Assembly (NCBI GenBank): GCA_026391235.1
Contig: JAPLDV010000593.1
Coordinates: forward strand, 1-9,150
DNA length: 9,150 nucleotides
Direction: 5' to 3'
Origin: Bacteroidia bacterium
Lineage (GTDB): Bacteria > Bacteroidota > Bacteroidia > Bacteroidales > UBA12481
Part shown: positions 6,351 through 9,150 of the stretch, one piece after another
Layout of the letters: the number at the start of each line of letters is the position of its first letter
Position numbering within the stretch: position 1 is the first letter of the stretch
Program-made: the position numbers and the translations under genes
Notes under the pieces: model-generated
What the model was told of the DNA's origin: nothing
What the model saw: the letters and a program-made list of their open reading frames with translations, nothing else
Database searches by the model: none

Positions 6351-8597
6351 TTATTCATTTTTCACGCAACGGACTGATAATCCTACCCTCCAATAATTGT
6401 TTTCACGACCATCTCCATCAAAATCATTACCAAGGTACCGGACATAAGCGGTTGGTTCATAGTTTGTGTATGTTGACCAAAAGTAGGCCTTGGTGTGAAG
6501 TTTGTTAAAGCCCCCATTGATAGCGCGAGTGCCACCTGGAAGGGCATTGAAGCCACTGGAATTGTTGGCCCCGGTGTTGGGACTATCCCAGTGGATTGTT
6601 CCAGCTTCTTTCATCTGACCTCCCACGGCACCAGTTAATCGCCAACCTGAAAAATGGTCTGATTCGCTCATCCCCAGATTCATTTCCAAAATCCACCATT
6701 CCTCATCACTTGGCAAATGCCATCCTGGTGGGCAAGCAGTTTTGGCTGATTGCCAATTATATAACACCCCGTACAGAGTATAGTTTTCTGTGGTTTTGGC
6801 AGCCGAAACATCGCTTCCTTCATATCCATATACATAATAATAAGGAGAGGTATCCGATCCAGATGATGATTGGCTTACCGATGGAAGGTAGGCAAGATTC
6901 TCCGTCATCCAGATTTGGGTACCAATGCTTTTGTATCGGTAGGTACGTCCATCATAATCGAAGGTTCCGCCACCATCGCCACGGTATGTTTTAAAGCCTA
7001 CCTGATTCCCATAAGAGGTACCAACGCTATTTGTGGCATAGGCACGGACGTAATACACCGTATTGTCTGATAATCCATAAAGGCTGCTGGTGAAACTGCC
7101 AGTTCCGGTACCATCGCTTGTATGAGCGTTGTTTTTCGTCGGATTCTGACTGGTCGACCAGCAGATGCCCTTTCCCGTAACCGAAGCATTTCCATCCGCT
7201 GTGACATTCCCGCCACCTGTAGCGGAAGATGGGGATATTTCGATAACGGAAACTGTATTGACTGTGGGAAAGCTAGCAGTTTCCGTGGTATTTTTTAAAC
7301 AGCGAACCGAGAAACCAAGCATCTTTTCTCTATTGTAGCGGTCTACGCCAACGGAATTGTGTGTAAGGGTGCGGCCCCAGGCACCAGACACATCAGCCGA
7401 CCAGAAGCTGGCATAGTTACCAAGCATTGTGAAGGATCCCTGGTAGAAAGGGCTTCCGAGGTAGTATCGGTAGCCTCCCGGTAAGGCATTGAAACCACTT
7501 AAGTTGCTAGCCCCTGTATTAAAACCTAGCCAATGGCTGGTCCCATTCTCTTTTAGCTGGCTACCTACAGCACCTGATTTCCGATCGCTGGTTAAGTTTA
7601 CATCATTATCACTCATTCCCAGATACTTCTCCATAATTTTCCAATCTAAATCGGTCGGCAAATGCCAATCCGGCGGACAGGCGGTTTTGGCAGATTCCCA
7701 GGTGTAAAGCACCCCATAAGTTGCATAATTTATTGTTGCTTTAGCGGCATTAACATCCTTTCCTTCATAACCATAAACATAATAAAAGGAACCGTTTCCC
7801 AGACCTTCAGAGGACGGACTCACAGAAGGAAGATAAGCGAGGTTCTCCGCCATCCAGGTTTGAGTACCAATTTTAACGGAGGAATAATTCTTCCCGTCCG
7901 TTTCCGTGCAAGCAGTAAATTCAATCAAACAATTCTTAGAAGCAGTAGGTGGATCAGTAAAAACATCAGTACTTATCGCAGTAAATGGACCACTTTTACA
8001 TTTGTAATAAATTACATCCCCATACTTATATCCTAATGAGTAGCCTGATTGAGAACTTTTAAGTCCTGATTGGTTGGGACAATTGCTGACGCCTGATACC
8101 CAACCATCATATTGAATCCGGGATTTTGATTCAGTTCCATAGTTACAGATAGCCTTGTAACTTTCGGTACCTTGGTCAGTTGTTATGCTTACCAAATAAA
8201 TGCCTGAATGGGATAAAGAAATTTCAAACTTGTTCTCCCCGGGTTGTAAAAAGGCTTTTGTCTCCGAAACAACCTGACCCATCATATTATGAACCTTCAG
8301 ATAGACGTTTTGAGGATTCTCAGCAATTGTGGTGAATGTTGTCTTTCCAGAAAACGGATTTGGAAACACAATTCCATTTTTGGTTAACTCTGAAATGACA
8401 GGGATTCCGGTATTTAAAGTAAGTAGCAATGTTTCATTACCAGGTAACGTAACACTCTGGTTGGTACTAAGATTGGTGGCTATTATGCTGTCGATCTGAG
8501 TGGCTGCCCCTGTTCCGGTAAAGGTGACACTGATATTCTGTCCCCAGCAAATCAACGAATAGAATACCAACACCATCAAGAGTTTTGTTCTTTTCAT
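6351..8597 (-). CDS. Exported FISUMP-repeat surface protein with T9SS-type domain
   Basis: From ATG 8597 the product has 748 residues and a clear signal peptide (MKRTKLLMVLVFYSLICWGQ). The frame stays open to an ATG at 8648, but the -7 element at 8640-8633 lies between them and the signal begins at 8597, so that start is chosen. Domains in order are: a short beta-rich region (21-73); a T9SS type A sorting-like domain (about 74-152, FPNPFSGKTTF, VHNMMGQVV, SGIYLVSI); a cysteine-containing linker (169-223); FISUMP domain 1 (234-436, IGTQTWMAENLAYLP, CPPDWHLPT, GFNALPGGYR, GFSVRCLKN); a fibronectin-III-like domain (443-537, VYYVRAYATNSVGTSYG); and FISUMP domain 2 (546-746, ending GLSVRCVKNE). 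FISUMP (Fibrobacter succinogenes major paralogous domain) proteins are secreted surface proteins of unknown function. The sorting-like domain normally sits at the C-terminus; here the C-terminus is FISUMP. The gene stands alone. Confidence 0.88.
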   Translation of the reverse strand: MKRTKLLMVLVFYSLICWGQNISVTFTGTGAATQIDSIIATNLSTNQSVTLPGNETLLLTLNTGIPVISELTKNGIVFPNPFSGKTTFTTIAENPQNVYLKVHNMMGQVVSETKAFLQPGENKFEISLSHSGIYLVSITTDQGTESYKAICNYGTESKSRIQYDGWVSGVSNCPNQSGLKSSQSGYSLGYKYGDVIYYKCKSGPFTAISTDVFTDPPTASKNCLIEFTACTETDGKNYSSVKIGTQTWMAENLAYLPSVSPSSEGLGNGSFYYVYGYEGKDVNAAKATINYATYGVLYTWESAKTACPPDWHLPTDLDWKIMEKYLGMSDNDVNLTSDRKSGAVGSQLKENGTSHWLGFNTGASNLSGFNALPGGYRYYLGSPFYQGSFTMLGNYASFWSADVSGAWGRTLTHNSVGVDRYNREKMLGFSVRCLKNTTETASFPTVNTVSVIEISPSSATGGGNVTADGNASVTGKGICWSTSQNPTKNNAHTSDGTGTGSFTSSLYGLSDNTVYYVRAYATNSVGTSYGNQVGFKTYRGDGGGTFDYDGRTYRYKSIGTQIWMTENLAYLPSVSQSSSGSDTSPYYYVYGYEGSDVSAAKTTENYTLYGVLYNWQSAKTACPPGWHLPSDEEWWILEMNLGMSESDHFSGWRLTGAVGGQMKEAGTIHWDSPNTGANNSSGFNALPGGTRAINGGFNKLHTKAYFWSTYTNYEPTAYVRYLGNDFDGDGRENNYWRVGLSVRCVKNE
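6360..6962 (-). repeat. FISUMP domain copy 2 coding repeat
   Basis: This is a diverged direct repeat of 7290-7898 within the same gene. The block for CPPGWHLPSDEEWWILE in this copy corresponds to CPPDWHLPTDLDWKIME in the other, and both end in RC.KN. The copies come from an internal duplication separated by the fibronectin-III-like spacer. Confidence 0.75.
7290..7898 (-). repeat. FISUMP domain copy 1 coding repeat
   Basis: First FISUMP copy in the protein, matched to 6360-6962. Shared blocks include TENLAYLPSVS or AENLAYLPSVS, YYVYGYEG, YGVLY.W.SAKTACPP and SGFNALPGG. The loops between them differ, so the duplication is not recent. Confidence 0.75.
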
Positions 8598-8632
8598 CGG
8601 TTTAAGCTTGTGTAATAAAGTATTGTCAAGTA

Positions 8633-8640
8633 CAAATGTA
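8633..8640 (-). promoter_or_regulatory. -7 promoter element of the FISUMP gene
   Basis: Read on the minus strand this is TACATTTG, a perfect TAnnTTTG match, ending 35 bases before ATG 8597. It implies a leader of roughly 30 bases and argues against the upstream ATG at 8648, which would lie in front of the promoter. No convincing -33 element is seen. Confidence 0.6.
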
Positions 8641-9059
8641 CAACCCAATTAAACATTAAATCCATTTTTTTTTGAGGCTAACCAGCATTCATATTTCAAA
8701 AACTTGGGAAAGCTTATGAACATATTAAATTAGGTTGACAACCGGATTATTCATCAACATCCCATCCAAGTCTGGTTCCGAAATTCTAACAAGGAACCAT
8801 ACATCTGGTGCTGCAACTGGGTTTCAGTTGCTTGACAATGTAGGTTTTTTCATTATGTTTTATTACCACGATATGAGTTATGGATGAAGTTGGGTTCATG
8901 CAAAATGAATGGGAGTCAATCCCGGTAAAACGCCAAGCAAGTGAGAGGCATTCTGCAGATTCCTGCAAGTTTCATTTCCCCGGTTTATTGCTGATTAACG
9001 TAAAGATGGCATTTTCCTGAGTCATTTTGTTTGAGCCTGCAATTGTTTTATTATTAATG

Positions 9060-9067
9060 TATTTTTG
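9060..9067 (+). promoter_or_regulatory. -7 promoter element for the gene starting at 9089
   Basis: TATTTTTG is a perfect TAnnTTTG match and ends 21 bases before an ATG whose frame stays open to the window edge. That spacing equals the other promoter-to-start distances in this window to within about 15 bases. No clear -33 element is seen. Confidence 0.4.
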
Positions 9068-9088
9068 AAATCGAGAAAACCTCCGGGA

Positions 9089-9150
9089 ATGAAAAGTCAA
9101 CTTATTTCATCAAACTATCCTGACTTCGGTAAGAAGAAACCAACTATACG
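9089..9150 (+). CDS. Start of an unidentified gene, cut by the window edge
   Basis: ATG 9089 opens a frame of 20 codons that runs off the window (begins MKSQLISSNYPDFGKKK). The evidence for a gene is the -7 element 21 bases upstream and the absence of a stop; no family can be recognised from so few residues. There is no hydrophobic signal at this N-terminus, so a cytoplasmic product is more likely. It could also be a chance open frame. Confidence 0.35.
   Translation, partial: MKSQLISSNYPDFGKKKPTI

Larger units (their letters stand above)
8598..9088. other. Intergenic region without a convincing gene
   Basis: Apart from the two -7 elements (8633-8640 minus, 9060-9067 plus) I see no supported gene here. 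A 60-codon minus-strand frame (8786-8968) has no recognisable motif, no promoter element and a cysteine-rich, unbalanced composition, so it is not called. A T9 run (8665-8673) has no hairpin in front of it. The region separates two divergently read genes. Confidence 0.55.

Noticed and set aside
8598..8648. Longer FISUMP protein starting at ATG 8648
   Set aside because: It would put 17 residues in front of a standard signal peptide and place the start upstream of the TACATTTG promoter element.
8786..8968. Minus-strand open frame of 60 codons
   Set aside because: No motif, signal or promoter element supports it, and the composition is not protein-like.

Overview
The window looks like a chromosomal segment of a Bacteroidota bacterium. 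The signs are promoter elements of the Bacteroidota type (TAnnTTTG) in front of several starts, a surface protein with a type IX secretion (T9SS) sorting-like domain and FISUMP repeats, lipoprotein-type signal peptides on carbohydrate-locus genes, and moderate GC. No database search was possible, so family calls rest on recognised motifs.

Left part (about 1-5.4 kb): a small catabolic locus around an AraC-family regulator. A lipoprotein-type neutral-ceramidase-like hydrolase (18-1445, minus) is divergent from the AraC gene (1605-2492, plus). The AraC gene is followed by a Gfo/Idh/MocA oxidoreductase with a twin-arginine signal (2572-3987) and a glycoside hydrolase family 27 (alpha-galactosidase-like) lipoprotein gene (4030-5425). 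The GH27 gene is broken by two one-base deletions, and both catalytic aspartates survive in the downstream frame. The promoters of the ceramidase-like gene and of the oxidoreductase both carry the 12-mer AAAAGTACTACT, in the same orientation and exactly 19 bases upstream of the -7 element. It is the best candidate for the operator of the local AraC protein and ties the genes into one regulon. A working idea is uptake or processing of an alpha-galactosylated amide-containing compound, possibly a glycolipid, but the ceramidase-like protein lacks the classical catalytic serine motif.

Middle part (about 5.4-6.35 kb): a decayed stretch. It holds a short orphan coding remnant on the minus strand, a degenerate 13-bp tandem repeat, a terminator-like hairpin, and the remains of a HEPN/MNT (HepT-MntA type) toxin-antitoxin pair. 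The HEPN gene has an in-frame TGA where a TGG is expected. The nucleotidyltransferase gene overlaps it, is frameshifted, and ends abruptly inside its active-site motif at the 3' end of the next gene.

Right part (6.35-9.15 kb): a large exported FISUMP protein on the minus strand (start best placed at 8597, behind a perfect TACATTTG element). It has two FISUMP domains separated by a fibronectin-III-like domain, and a T9SS-type sorting-like domain that sits unusually near the N-terminus. About 490 bases without a convincing gene follow, and then a probable gene start (9089) running off the window behind another TAnnTTTG element. I see no rRNA, tRNA, CRISPR array or complete insertion sequence.
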